Assembly: GCF_002102345.1 (NCBI RefSeq)
Contig: NZ_LQPP01000025.1
Coordinates: 1 to 64,000, forward strand
Direction: 5' to 3'
Length of the DNA: 64,000 bases
DNA from: Mycolicibacterium peregrinum
GTDB lineage: Bacteria > Actinomycetota > Actinomycetes > Mycobacteriales > Mycobacteriaceae
In this document: positions 16,648 through 25,875 of the stretch, piece by piece
How positions within the stretch are numbered: the first letter of the stretch is position 1
How the letters are laid out: each line of letters begins with the position of its first letter
Made by a program: the position numbers and the translations under genes
The notes under the pieces: model-generated
What the model saw: only the letters and a program-made list of their open reading frames with translations
Told to the model about the DNA's origin: nothing
Databases searched by the model: none

Positions 16648-19449
16648 TCAGCTACTCCACGACACGGAGCGCAGCTGTCGACGTGACCGGACCCCGAGCT
16701 TGACGAAGACCTTGCGCAGGTGCCATTCGACGGTATGGGTGCTGATGAACAACTGTGCGCCGATCTCCTGATTGGTCAGCCCGTCACGGGCCAAACCGGC
16801 GATCTGCGCCTCCTGGGCGGTCAGTACGTCGCCCGAGGCCATCGGCTGTTTTCGCACCTTCTCACCGGTGGCGGTCAGCTCACGCCGGGCCCGCTCGGCG
16901 AATCCGGTGGCGCCCATCGTGGTGAACATCTCGTAGGCGGTGTTGAGATGCTCACGGGCACTGTTGCGTTGCTTCTGGCGACGTAGCCATTCCCCGTAGC
17001 GGAGATGGGTCCGCGCCAGCTGCACCCCGATCTGTGTGCGGCTGAGCCGCTCGACAGATTCTTTGAACAGCACTTCGGCCTCGGTATCGTCGGCGACGAC
17101 AGCCCGGGCCGCGGCCAATACGCCCAGCCCCCAATCGGTTCCGCTGGACTCCGTACATCTTTCCAACCGCCGCACCGCGTCCTCGGCGACATCCCGCTCA
17201 CCGACCCGCATGGCGGCCTCGACCAGTTCGATCAGGGTCCAGCAGTAGAACCCGATGTCGTGGAATTCGCACGTCTGCTTAGCAGCTGTCAGGGCCTCCT
17301 GGTAGCGGCCCAAGCCGTTGTAGAGCACTGCGGCGGCATAGCCCGCCGCCCCGAGCAGTCGGCCCTCGCCCTTGGCGGTGCCCTCGGCCATACCTGCCTC
17401 GATGAGGTCGCCGGCCTCGGTCAGATCGCCGCGCCAAGCGGCCAATTCCACTTTGTGGTACTTCATCGGACGGTGACCGATCGCCTCCGAGATGGAGTCG
17501 GCCTCCTCCATAAGCCTTGCAGCTGTGACGAATTCGCCTTTATGTGTCTGGACACCGGCCTGGTAGGCGATCGCCGGCGGAAGGATGGCCAACGCGCCGG
17601 TGGCGCGGGCATAGCCGATCATGTCGGTGGCCAGCCGGTCGACCAGGTCGTCGTCCCAGATCTCATGGGCAGCGGATTCGTGCACGATCGGGAAGGCCAA
17701 TGCCAACCAGCGAAACGCCCGGCCGTCGTGGCGCCGGGTCTGCTCACCCCACAGCTCCAGCGCGGTGCGTAGGGGCTCAACTGCCGCGGGCAGTCCATCG
17801 GTGATCAGGTTCGCCATGCCGATGAGGAGTAAATCGATAGGCCCAGTCGGCGCCTCGGCCCTTTCGACTGCGGCGCGCGCCGCCTCCGCGGCCACCACGA
17901 GGGCTTCTGGCTGACTGCGCGAAGTGAACATCGCGGCGGCCAGCGCCTCCATGTAGGTCTCGCGAGCCATCTCGTCGTCGAGATTCTCCAACCGCTTGGC
18001 GGCGTCGAGCAGCATTCCAGCCGCATGCCGGACCGGTGGTGCACCTGGTAATCCGCCCCGGCTGCGGGTGAATTCCATCTGTGCCCGCAGCCGGCCCACC
18101 TGTGCCCGCTGCAACTCGGTCAACGGATTCAGTTCGGCCAGGGAGAGCAGCTCATAGGCGGCTTCCGGAGCCGCCGCTTCACGTTTGGCCTCGGCCGCCG
18201 CGATCGCCCGGGAGCTGCGCAGGGCCGGATCAGCGGACAGGATCGCCGCCCGCTCGAGGAAAGTCGCCGCGGCGGCGATCCCGCCTCGGCGCTGAGCCCG
18301 CCATGCCGAGGCTTCCAGTTCGGCTGCCACCGCGTCGTCGGGGCCGGCCGCGGCGTATGCCGCATGCCAGGCCCGGCGGTCGGGATCGAGTTCGGGGTCA
18401 ATGGCAATTGCCAAGGCACGATGCGCTTCCCGGCGGTCGGCCAGCTCCGCCGCCCGATAGGCCGCCGACCGGGCCAGCGGATGATGAAACCGCATGCGGG
18501 GGCCGAACTCGATCACCCCGGCGGCCTCGGCGGGCGCCAGCGCGTCCATGCTGATCCCCAAATGCCCTGCGGCACGCGAGAACACCACCGGATCGCCGAC
18601 CGGATCCGCCGCCGCGAGCAGCGCCAACTGACGAGTGTCCGCGGGCAGCGACTGGATTCGGCGGACGAAGCCCTCCTCCACCTGCCCGACCGATGGCCGC
18701 GTCCCCGCGATCCAAAAGCCACCGGCACGCTCCGCGGCCGAGACATTGCGCGGGATTTCCAGCAGCGCAAGCGGATTGCCGCGGCTCTCGGCGATCAGCC
18801 GGTCACGCACCCGCTCATCGAGCCGCCCCAGCACCACCGAGTCCAGCAGGTCCCTGGCATCACTGTCCGACAGGCCTTCGACCCGCAGTTCGGGCAGGCC
18901 GGGCAGCACCGACGCGGCGCCGTCGTCGCCGTCGCGGGTGGCGAACACCAAGACCACCGGCTCGGCCAAGAGCCGCCGCGCGACGAAACCCAGCGTCTGC
19001 ACCGACACCTGATCGAGCCACTGCGCATCGTCGATCACGCACAGCAACGGCTTCTTGTCGGCCGCCGCAGCCAACAGGCTGAGCACCGCCAGACCGACCA
19101 GAAAACGGTCCGGCGCCGGTCCGGCACCACGACCGAAGGCCACGGACAGGGCGTCACGCTGCGGCTCGGGAAGCTTGTCCAGGTGATCCAGCAGCGGCGC
19201 ACACAACTGATGCAATCCGGCGAAGGCGAGCTCCATGTCGGATTCGACCCCGGCGACCTGGGTCACCCGGAAACTCGGTGCCTGCTCGACGACATAGTCG
19301 AGCAACGCCGTCTTGCCGATGCCCGCCTCGCCGCGCACCACCAAGATGGCGCTGCCCCCTGACCTGCCCCCGGATACCACTGCTCGAAGGGCCGCGCATT
19401 CGCTGACGCGGCCGCGTAGAGACAGGCCTGCGCCCATAATCGCCATCAC
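16648..19449 (-). CDS. Large ATP-binding LuxR-family (LAL/MalT-like) regulator
   Basis: The 933-residue regulator has Walker A GEAGIGKT (residues 40-47), Walker B in LLCVIDDAQWLD (about 133-144), a long helical TPR-like middle section (about 350-850) and a C-terminal LuxR HTH (about 870-930) with LTAQEAQIAGLARDGLTNQE and STHTVEWHLRKVFVKLG. Such STAND-type proteins activate transcription after ligand and ATP binding. Its flanks (ThuA-like gene and carboxylesterase) give no direct hint of its ligand. The carboxylesterase lies upstream on the same strand, 72 bp away. Confidence 0.9.
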   Translation of the reverse strand: MMAIMGAGLSLRGRVSECAALRAVVSGGRSGGSAILVVRGEAGIGKTALLDYVVEQAPSFRVTQVAGVESDMELAFAGLHQLCAPLLDHLDKLPEPQRDALSVAFGRGAGPAPDRFLVGLAVLSLLAAAADKKPLLCVIDDAQWLDQVSVQTLGFVARRLLAEPVVLVFATRDGDDGAASVLPGLPELRVEGLSDSDARDLLDSVVLGRLDERVRDRLIAESRGNPLALLEIPRNVSAAERAGGFWIAGTRPSVGQVEEGFVRRIQSLPADTRQLALLAAADPVGDPVVFSRAAGHLGISMDALAPAEAAGVIEFGPRMRFHHPLARSAAYRAAELADRREAHRALAIAIDPELDPDRRAWHAAYAAAGPDDAVAAELEASAWRAQRRGGIAAAATFLERAAILSADPALRSSRAIAAAEAKREAAAPEAAYELLSLAELNPLTELQRAQVGRLRAQMEFTRSRGGLPGAPPVRHAAGMLLDAAKRLENLDDEMARETYMEALAAAMFTSRSQPEALVVAAEAARAAVERAEAPTGPIDLLLIGMANLITDGLPAAVEPLRTALELWGEQTRRHDGRAFRWLALAFPIVHESAAHEIWDDDLVDRLATDMIGYARATGALAILPPAIAYQAGVQTHKGEFVTAARLMEEADSISEAIGHRPMKYHKVELAAWRGDLTEAGDLIEAGMAEGTAKGEGRLLGAAGYAAAVLYNGLGRYQEALTAAKQTCEFHDIGFYCWTLIELVEAAMRVGERDVAEDAVRRLERCTESSGTDWGLGVLAAARAVVADDTEAEVLFKESVERLSRTQIGVQLARTHLRYGEWLRRQKQRNSAREHLNTAYEMFTTMGATGFAERARRELTATGEKVRKQPMASGDVLTAQEAQIAGLARDGLTNQEIGAQLFISTHTVEWHLRKVFVKLGVRSRRQLRSVSWSS

Positions 19450-19521
19450 ACCACCGCGTCCTGATTTTGCCGGAACCCTATCAAGACGGACCGGATCCGG
19501 CTGGCTCAGCGGGGTACCGGC

Positions 19522-20823
19522 TCAGCCGAACCGCAATGCCGGCCCAGGCAGCGATTCGACCCCGTGATGGGCGAATTGCGCCCAGCGCGTACGCATCTCG
19601 GTGGCGATGTGGTGGTCGATGGACCGTTGCGGTCCGAGCATCGGCGCGTCTGCCCAGACCTGCGGTGAGCCGAGCAGGAACGGCAGTTCCATGCAGTGGC
19701 AGCTGCCCAGCGGGGCATCGGCCGGTGTCCAATCGAAACGATAGGTTCCGACCCGGCCGCCGTAGGTTCGCCAGGCCTGGGCCAGACGCTCGGCGGGGCC
19801 GGAGAACGCCTGCTTCGTGATCGCCTTCGTACCCGCCCGGACCGCCAGCCGGCCCAGAACCGGCACCCGGTCCAGCCTGGCCACCCGGGGGTCCATCGCC
19901 ACGAAGGGAGCGGCGTCGTCCTTGGTGTAGCCGATCAGCAGCTCGAAATGGCCCGCCGCGGCGGCGATGGCCGCAGGCACGTCCGCGGGTGCCGGCAGCG
20001 GTCCCCGGCCCAGCCGCGGCGCGAAAGCCAGGCCGCCGAGCAGGCCGAATCCCTGCGCGGCCGCGACCGCGGCACCCTCGGCGGCGAGTAACCTCTCGAC
20101 ACTCGCCTCCATCGGATCGGCACCGGCCAGCGAGGTGGCCATCGCCGAGCCCATGTCGTGCGCCATGTCGTCTCGCCCGTCGTCCAACTCCAACGGGGTG
20201 CTCTGCAGGATCGCGCGGTGGAACAGACCGACCGCGTCCTCGCACAACATCAACGACCAGACGGAATTTGCCCCGGCCGATTGCCCGAACGCGGTCACGT
20301 TGGCCGCGTCGCCGCCGAATGCGGCGATATTGGCCTGAACCCAGCGCAGCGCCAGGATCTGATCATGCAGGCCGAGGTTGTCCGCAGCGATCCCGGGCGG
20401 CGCCAGGTAACCGAAGATGCCGAGCCGGTGACTGACGTTGACCACCACCACGTCGCCGGTACGGGCCAGCGCGCCGGGGTCGTACTTGGCCGACTCGCCA
20501 CTGCCCGCGACATAGGCACCGCCGTGGAACCACACCATCACCGGTAGCCGGTGTGCATTGACCGGGGCCGTGACCGTGAGCACCAGGCAGTTCTCGTCAG
20601 TAGACAGGCCATCGAGGACGTCGCCCGTCACCCAGCCCAAGCGCGAAGGGCGCTGCGGGCAGGCCGGACCCGGCGCGGTCGCGTCGCGAACCCCCGACCA
20701 GGCCGGGGGCGGTTCGGACACAGCGAACCGCTTCGCGGTGCCGTAGCGCACGCCCCGCGCGCGTACCAGTCCGTCCTCGCGTTCAACCTGGATGGTGCCG
20801 CCGGTGATTCTCCGCTCTGCCAT
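19522..20823 (-). CDS. Type B carboxylesterase/lipase
   Basis: The 433-residue alpha/beta hydrolase has the oxyanion motif WFHGGAYVAGSG (about 98-109) and the nucleophile elbow FGQSAGA with S182. The N-terminal ENCLVLTV motif is also typical of type B carboxylesterases. I start it at the ATG at 20823 (MAERRITGG); the frame is open further upstream but that part would overlap the divergent DUF1704 gene. At 433 residues it is shorter than many family members (around 500). It lacks a signal peptide, so a cytosolic ester hydrolase is likely. Confidence 0.87.
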   Translation of the reverse strand: MAERRITGGTIQVEREDGLVRARGVRYGTAKRFAVSEPPPAWSGVRDATAPGPACPQRPSRLGWVTGDVLDGLSTDENCLVLTVTAPVNAHRLPVMVWFHGGAYVAGSGESAKYDPGALARTGDVVVVNVSHRLGIFGYLAPPGIAADNLGLHDQILALRWVQANIAAFGGDAANVTAFGQSAGANSVWSLMLCEDAVGLFHRAILQSTPLELDDGRDDMAHDMGSAMATSLAGADPMEASVERLLAAEGAAVAAAQGFGLLGGLAFAPRLGRGPLPAPADVPAAIAAAAGHFELLIGYTKDDAAPFVAMDPRVARLDRVPVLGRLAVRAGTKAITKQAFSGPAERLAQAWRTYGGRVGTYRFDWTPADAPLGSCHCMELPFLLGSPQVWADAPMLGPQRSIDHHIATEMRTRWAQFAHHGVESLPGPALRFG

Positions 20824-20893
20824 TTCCTGAACGTTAGCGGGAACAGCTTCGAACAACGGATTGACGGCCTCGACAATTGGGTACCGGTAGCAG

Positions 20894-22066
20894 GTGGGTC
20901 GAACTTCGCCCCTTGCGCAAGAAGCCTTGGACGTCGATGCACGTCTGACGGAGATCGAGCGCGAGCTGAACTTCCTACTCAACGTCACTCCGATCAATGG
21001 AGCCGAGGCGTGGCGAGATTTCGCGAGCTCGGGGTTCGAGTCAATACCCGTCCTGGAGTCGAGACCGCTGGACTTCGACCCTGATCTGGTCAAGCGCGAC
21101 CTCTACGACGTCGAGATCGAACTGGTCGAGAACCCGGCGCTCAACTCGCTCTTCCGAGGAAAGCGCGACGAGATCGCCCGGCAGATCACCTTGCTCGAGG
21201 ACCGAGGCACGTCGCGGTTCAGGTACGGCGCGCTGCAGCTCTACGGCGAACCGGGTGACTCGCTGTGCACGACGGCTCGCTCACTGCTCGAGCTCATCGA
21301 TCCGCCACCGATCACGTCGACCAGCGTCACCGCCACAGATTTCGCGACAGCGGCACGCGCGGAGCTGGAGTCGGCCTATCCACAGTTTCCCGTAGCCGTC
21401 GAAGTGCGGGACGACGTCGCCGATCTGATGGTGTCGTTCGGCCGGCTCTACATTCCGGGCACCGCCTCCTTCCGCGCGAACCGGGTACAGCCATTGATCC
21501 AGCACGAGATCGGGACCCATGTGCTCACCTATCGCAACGGCGAGGCGCAGCCCTTGGGTCTCCTGGCCGTCGGGCTACCGCTGTACGAGGAAACGCAGGA
21601 AGGCCTGGCGGTGCTGGCCGAGTACGTCGCAGGGGGACTCGACCCCCGCCGCATGCGCGTCCTCGCCGCACGAGTCGAGGCGGCATCGATGATGTTGGCT
21701 CACGCAGATTTCGTCGAGATCTTCAAACACCTCACCGACGCTCACGCCTTCGCACCTCGCACGGCGTGGTCGGTCACGAGCCGCGTGACATACGCCGGAG
21801 GCTCGACGAAGGACATCATCTACCTGCGCGGTATCGAACGAGTCCTCGAATACTTCGCCCAAGGACGCAGCATCGATCCCCTACTCGCCGGCAAGCTCTC
21901 ACTCGACCATGCGCCGCTGGTGGAGGAATTGATCCAGCAAGGGATTCTCGAACCTCCGCGGGCGCGCCCACGCTGGCTGTCTGCCCCCAAGGCCGAAGTG
22001 CGGCTCGAACACATGCGTGGCGGAATGAGCGCCGCCGACCTACTCGAAATGGATGTGGCCGCATGA
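20894..22066 (+). CDS. DUF1704 metallopeptidase-like protein (QEGLA-motif, HExxxH)
   Basis: The 390-residue protein belongs to the DUF1704 family, commonly labelled flavohemoglobin-expression-modulating QEGLA motif protein. It contains HEIGTH (H204, E205, H209), the HExxxH zinc-peptidase motif, and the downstream ETQEGLAVLAEY (Q235-A239) whose glutamate would be the third zinc ligand. The eukaryotic members of this family (MATCAP/KIAA0895L) are carboxypeptidases that remove the C-terminal tyrosine of tubulin. The start is a GTG at 20894, 70 bp from the divergent esterase. Its stop overlaps the ATP-grasp start (ATGA), implying coupled translation. Substrate unknown. Confidence 0.88.
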   Translation: MGRTSPLAQEALDVDARLTEIERELNFLLNVTPINGAEAWRDFASSGFESIPVLESRPLDFDPDLVKRDLYDVEIELVENPALNSLFRGKRDEIARQITLLEDRGTSRFRYGALQLYGEPGDSLCTTARSLLELIDPPPITSTSVTATDFATAARAELESAYPQFPVAVEVRDDVADLMVSFGRLYIPGTASFRANRVQPLIQHEIGTHVLTYRNGEAQPLGLLAVGLPLYEETQEGLAVLAEYVAGGLDPRRMRVLAARVEAASMMLAHADFVEIFKHLTDAHAFAPRTAWSVTSRVTYAGGSTKDIIYLRGIERVLEYFAQGRSIDPLLAGKLSLDHAPLVEELIQQGILEPPRARPRWLSAPKAEVRLEHMRGGMSAADLLEMDVAA

Positions 22067-23055
22067 GAATTGCATTTCTGGTCAATCGCGCGGAGACCGA
22101 AGTCGACGAGTACACGACCACCCGCCTCGCGAAGGCGGCCGCCCTCATGGGCCACGAGGTCTGGTACGTCGGGCTGAGCGACGTCAGTATCGGCGAACCC
22201 GACGGTGAGATCGGGGCGCACGCACATCCCGGCATCGCCCGGGACCAGGACACACTGACCGCGTTCATCGATCGCATGAAGGGGAGTTCGCGCGAGCACA
22301 TCCGCATGGACGAACTCGACGCCGTGTTTCTGCGGAACGACTCGGTCGAGGATCGGCAGGATCGGCCGTGGGCCAGCAGCTTGGGTTCCATGTTCGGTCA
22401 GTTACTCGTGGCGCACGGCGTCACTGTGGTCAACAACCCAGCGGTGCTCATGCGTGCGGCGTTGAAGGCATACCTCGACGAGTTTCCGGCGCAGATCCGG
22501 CCGCACTCCCTGGTGACGCAGAACGTGGACGACGTCCGGAACTTCATCGCGTCCGAAGGCCGCTCCATCATCAAACCGCTGTGCGGCGCGCAGGGACGGA
22601 ACGTGTTCATGGTCGTCAGCGATGACGAGCCCAACTTGAACCAGATGATGGAGGCTGTGCTGGAAGACGGCTACATATACGCCCAGGGTTACGTCGAGGG
22701 CGCCGAGGACGGCGACATGCGGATCTTCCTGCTCGACGGAGAGCTCATCGAGGTCGACGGACATCCCTCCGCTTTCCGGCGGGTGCCAGAGGGGAACGAC
22801 CCGCGAGCCAACATCTGTAAGGGCGGCAGAGTTCAACCCGAAGAGGTCACCGAGAAGCAGCACGCGGTGATCGAGGCGATGCACGACAAACTCGCGCAAG
22901 ATGGGATGTTCTTCGTCGGCATCGACATGATCGGCGACAAGGTCATCGAGATCAACGCCGAGAGTCCGGGCGGCCTGCAGGCGATGGAGCATCTGTACGG
23001 AGTCGACATCTGCCCGGCCGTGATCGAAGCACTGGGGCGCCGGAGTAGTGCGTGA
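22063..23055 (+). CDS. Glutathione-synthetase/RimK-like ATP-grasp ligase
   Basis: The 330-residue enzyme has an N-terminal pre-ATP-grasp domain (MRIAFLVNRAETEVDEYTT), an ATP-binding lysine region SIIKPLCGAQGRNV, the acceptor segment YVEGAEDGDMRIFLLDGE, and the metal-binding end GIDMIGDKVIEINAESPGG. Such enzymes form amide bonds through an acyl phosphate. The context matters: it is translationally coupled to the DUF1704 peptidase, not to a glutathione or ribosomal-protein gene. A ligase that adds a C-terminal residue or peptide that the peptidase removes is my inference. The substrate cannot be read from the sequence. Confidence 0.9.
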   Translation: MRIAFLVNRAETEVDEYTTTRLAKAAALMGHEVWYVGLSDVSIGEPDGEIGAHAHPGIARDQDTLTAFIDRMKGSSREHIRMDELDAVFLRNDSVEDRQDRPWASSLGSMFGQLLVAHGVTVVNNPAVLMRAALKAYLDEFPAQIRPHSLVTQNVDDVRNFIASEGRSIIKPLCGAQGRNVFMVVSDDEPNLNQMMEAVLEDGYIYAQGYVEGAEDGDMRIFLLDGELIEVDGHPSAFRRVPEGNDPRANICKGGRVQPEEVTEKQHAVIEAMHDKLAQDGMFFVGIDMIGDKVIEINAESPGGLQAMEHLYGVDICPAVIEALGRRSSA

Positions 23056-23097
23056 GTGGCGGGTTTACCGGGCGCCCGGTTCGGGCACGCCAACAGC

Positions 23098-23466
23098 ATG
23101 TCTGTAACCGCATTTCAGGATCTGCCACTGGCCGACCGGGACCGGGAGTGGGACGGCGACGCCGCCGACAAACGGGTCCGCAAGTGGGCCGGTGCAGAGG
23201 ACGAACCCAATGAGAAATACCGCGACGCGCACGTCTGGTACGACAAGGACGCGAAGGACAACTTCACCGGCTACAAGTTGCTGATCGCCGACGTCGTCGG
23301 CGGCAAGCTGGAGGTCGTACCTCGCGGCGTGATGGCTGCCGGCGGGATCATGGACGGCGCCCGCGGCGGTGTCGACCTCCCGAAGGACGACATCAACCGG
23401 GTGAAAAGCCACCTCGCGAAGTACTACGAGAAGATGGGCGAGACAGCGCCCTGGGACCGCGATTAG
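23098..23466 (+). CDS. Small hypothetical protein resembling a domain found with phage capsid proteases
   Basis: The 122-residue acidic protein starts MSVTAFQDLPLADRDREWDG. Conserved-looking parts are WDGDAADKRVRKWAG, YKLLIADVVGGKLEVVPRGV and DINRVKSHLAKYYEKMGE. Similar sequence blocks occur in proteins attached to HK97-type phage prohead proteases, but no phage gene is adjacent. It lies 42 bp after the ATP-grasp gene on the same strand and 13 bp before gluQ. It may be the third gene of the DUF1704 operon or a phage relic; function unknown. Confidence 0.6.
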   Translation: MSVTAFQDLPLADRDREWDGDAADKRVRKWAGAEDEPNEKYRDAHVWYDKDAKDNFTGYKLLIADVVGGKLEVVPRGVMAAGGIMDGARGGVDLPKDDINRVKSHLAKYYEKMGETAPWDRD

Positions 23467-23479
23467 CTAGATTGCGGGC

Positions 23480-24361
23480 GTGAGCCCAACCCCCGCCGGG
23501 CGGTTCGCGCCGAGCCCGTCGGCCGACCTGCACATCGGTAACCTGCGCACCGCGGTGCTGGCCTGGTTGTTCGCCCGGTCCACCGGGCGGCGGTTCCTGC
23601 TGCGCGTCGAGGATCTCGACGACCGCACCTTTCCCGAGATCGGGCACCGCCAGGTGGCTGACCTGGCGGCGATCGGACTGACCTGGGACGAGCCGGCGCA
23701 ATGGCAGACGGGCCACCAGGAGCGCTACGACGCGGTGATCGGCGCCCTGTTCGAGCGTGGGCTGCTGTACGAATGTTATTGCAGCCGAAAGGATATCGCC
23801 CAGGCACCGCGAGCCCCGCACGCCCCTGAAGGCGCCTATCCGGGCACCTGCCGAGACCTCACCGACGCCGAGCGCGCCGAACGTCGCGCCGAGACCGGAC
23901 GCCCACCTGCGCTGCGCCTGCGCACGGACACCTTCGTCGGCACCGTCACCGACCTGCTGCACGGCAGCTACACCGGGATCATCGACGACTTCGTGGTGCG
24001 CCGCGGGGACGGGGTGCCCGCCTATAACCTCGCCGTCGTGGTCGACGATGCCGCAGGCGGCGTCGACCAGGTGGTGCGCGGCGACGACCTGCTCAGTTCG
24101 TCTCCGCGGCAGGCCTACCTGGCGCGGCTACTCGGGTACCCGGAGCCGGTCTACGCCCATGTCCCGTTGGTGCTCAACTCCGACGGCGCCCGGCTGGCGA
24201 AACGCGACGGAGCGGTCACCCTGGCCGAGATCGGCGTCGAGCGGGCGCTGGAGCAGATCAGCGCGTCGCTGGGGTGGCCTGCGCTGAACCTCGACGGAAT
24301 GCTCGCCCGGTTCGACCCGGCCGCTCTGCCGCGGCATCCGTGGATATATCAGCCGGGCTGA
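23480..24361 (+). CDS. gluQ: Glutamyl-Q tRNA(Asp) synthetase (GluQRS)
   Basis: The 293-residue enzyme attaches glutamate to the queuosine base at position 34 of tRNA-Asp and lacks the anticodon-binding half of GluRS. Motifs: GRFAPSPSADLHIGN (HIGH type, H18), zinc-binding CYC with a later PGTC, and LAKRDGA replacing KMSKS. The start is a GTG-type codon at 23480. Its action depends on queuosine, and a tgt gene lies 7 kb downstream at 31224-32468, so both steps are represented in this window. Confidence 0.93.
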   Translation: MSPTPAGRFAPSPSADLHIGNLRTAVLAWLFARSTGRRFLLRVEDLDDRTFPEIGHRQVADLAAIGLTWDEPAQWQTGHQERYDAVIGALFERGLLYECYCSRKDIAQAPRAPHAPEGAYPGTCRDLTDAERAERRAETGRPPALRLRTDTFVGTVTDLLHGSYTGIIDDFVVRRGDGVPAYNLAVVVDDAAGGVDQVVRGDDLLSSSPRQAYLARLLGYPEPVYAHVPLVLNSDGARLAKRDGAVTLAEIGVERALEQISASLGWPALNLDGMLARFDPAALPRHPWIYQPG

Positions 24362-24405
24362 GCAGAAGCCTGCCGAACAGGGCGTGCCCCTGTTAGCGTC
24401 CGGCC

Positions 24406-25875
24406 GTGCGCTCCCGACGAATTCCGCTGCTGGGCCTCCTGCTGATCGTCACGGTCATGCTGGCCGCCTGCGGAGGGACTACCGGCAATACCGATGAACC
24501 GCTGAAATCGGCCGGTGTGCTGCGGGTCGGGACCGAAGGCGTGTACTCCCCGTTCAGCTATCACGACACCGCCACGAACCAACTCGTCGGCTACGACGTC
24601 GACGTCGCCCGCGCGGTCGGCGACAAACTCGGCGTCAGAGTCGAATTCGTCGAAACACCATGGGATTCGATCTTCGCCGCGCTCGAGGCCAACCGGTTCG
24701 ACGTGGTGGCCAACGAGGTCACGATCACGCCGGAACGCCAGGCCAAATACGACCTGTCCCAGCCGTACTCGATCGGCGAGGGAGTCATCGTCACCCGCGC
24801 CGACGACAACTCGATCAAGAGCCTTGCGGACCTTAAGGGCAAGGTCGCCGCCGAGAACGCCACCAGCAACTGGTCAGAGATCGCCCGCAAGGCCGGGGCC
24901 CGGGTGGAAGCGGTCGAAGGGTTCACCCAGGCCATCAAGCTGCTCAACCAGGGCCGCGTCGACGTCGTGGTCAACGACAGCATCGCGGTCTACGCGTATC
25001 TGGCCGAGACCAACGACAAGTCGGTGAAGATCGCGGGCACCGTAGGCGAGAAGAGCGAACAGGGCTTCGCCGCGCGCAAGGACAGCGGCCTGCTGCCCGA
25101 ACTCAACACCGCCCTCGACGAGTTACGGGCCGACGGCACGCTGGCCGCCATCTCGCAGAAATACCTCAAGGCCAACGCTTCCGGGGCGCCGGCGGAAGGT
25201 GCCCCGGCTCCACGTTCCACCTGGCAGCTGATCGCCGACAACTTGTGGCCGCTGGCCAAAGCGGCTCTGACGATGACCATTCCGTTGACCATCATCAGCT
25301 TCGCCATCGGGCTCGTCATCGCGCTGGCGGTGGCGCTGGCCCGGCTGTCGCCGAATGTGGTGCTGAGCAACATCGCCCGGTTCTACATTTCGATCATCCG
25401 CGGCACCCCGCTGCTGGTGCAGTTGTTCATCGTGTTCTTCGCCCTGCCCGAGTTCGGGGTGAAGATCGACCCATTCCCCGCCGCGGTGATCGCGTTCAGC
25501 CTCAACGTCGGCGGGTATGCGGCCGAGATCATCCGCTCGGCGATCCAGAGCATCCCGAAGGGCCAGTGGGAAGCCGCCGAGACGATCGGGCTGAACTACA
25601 CCGGCACCCTCCGACGCATCATCCTGCCCCAGGCGGCCCGGGTGGCGGTCCCGCCGTTGTCGAACACCCTGATCTCGCTGGTCAAAGACACCTCACTGGC
25701 GTCGACGATCCTGGTCACCGAACTCTTGCGGCAGGCCCAGATCATCGCGGCGCCCACGTTCGAGTTCTTCGCCCTCTACGGCACGGCCGCGATCTACTAC
25801 TGGGTGATCTGCCTGGTGCTGTCGTTCGGCCAGAGTCGCCTGGAACGCCGACTGGAAAGGCACGTTGCGCGATGA
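24406..25875 (+). CDS. Amino-acid ABC transporter: substrate-binding lipoprotein fused to permease
   Basis: The 489-residue protein joins two parts. Residues 1-260 are a periplasmic binding protein of the polar-amino-acid type with a lipobox (MLAACGG) and GTEGVYSPFSY. Residues 270-489 are a His/Gln-type permease with about five membrane segments and the EAA loop EAAETIGLNYTGTLRRIILP. The start is a GTG at 24406. Such fusions are known in Gram-positive glutamine transporters. The ATP-binding gene follows with an ATGA overlap. Likely substrate is a polar amino acid. Confidence 0.92.
   Translation: MRSRRIPLLGLLLIVTVMLAACGGTTGNTDEPLKSAGVLRVGTEGVYSPFSYHDTATNQLVGYDVDVARAVGDKLGVRVEFVETPWDSIFAALEANRFDVVANEVTITPERQAKYDLSQPYSIGEGVIVTRADDNSIKSLADLKGKVAAENATSNWSEIARKAGARVEAVEGFTQAIKLLNQGRVDVVVNDSIAVYAYLAETNDKSVKIAGTVGEKSEQGFAARKDSGLLPELNTALDELRADGTLAAISQKYLKANASGAPAEGAPAPRSTWQLIADNLWPLAKAALTMTIPLTIISFAIGLVIALAVALARLSPNVVLSNIARFYISIIRGTPLLVQLFIVFFALPEFGVKIDPFPAAVIAFSLNVGGYAAEIIRSAIQSIPKGQWEAAETIGLNYTGTLRRIILPQAARVAVPPLSNTLISLVKDTSLASTILVTELLRQAQIIAAPTFEFFALYGTAAIYYWVICLVLSFGQSRLERRLERHVAR

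Noticed and set aside
20824-21093. N-terminal extension of the carboxylesterase
   Set aside because: It would overlap the DUF1704 start, and its residues do not look like a signal peptide or esterase sequence.
21265-22062. Open frame upstream of the ATP-grasp start
   Set aside because: It is a frame shadow of DUF1704; the family N-terminus begins at 22063 with a coupled ATGA junction.
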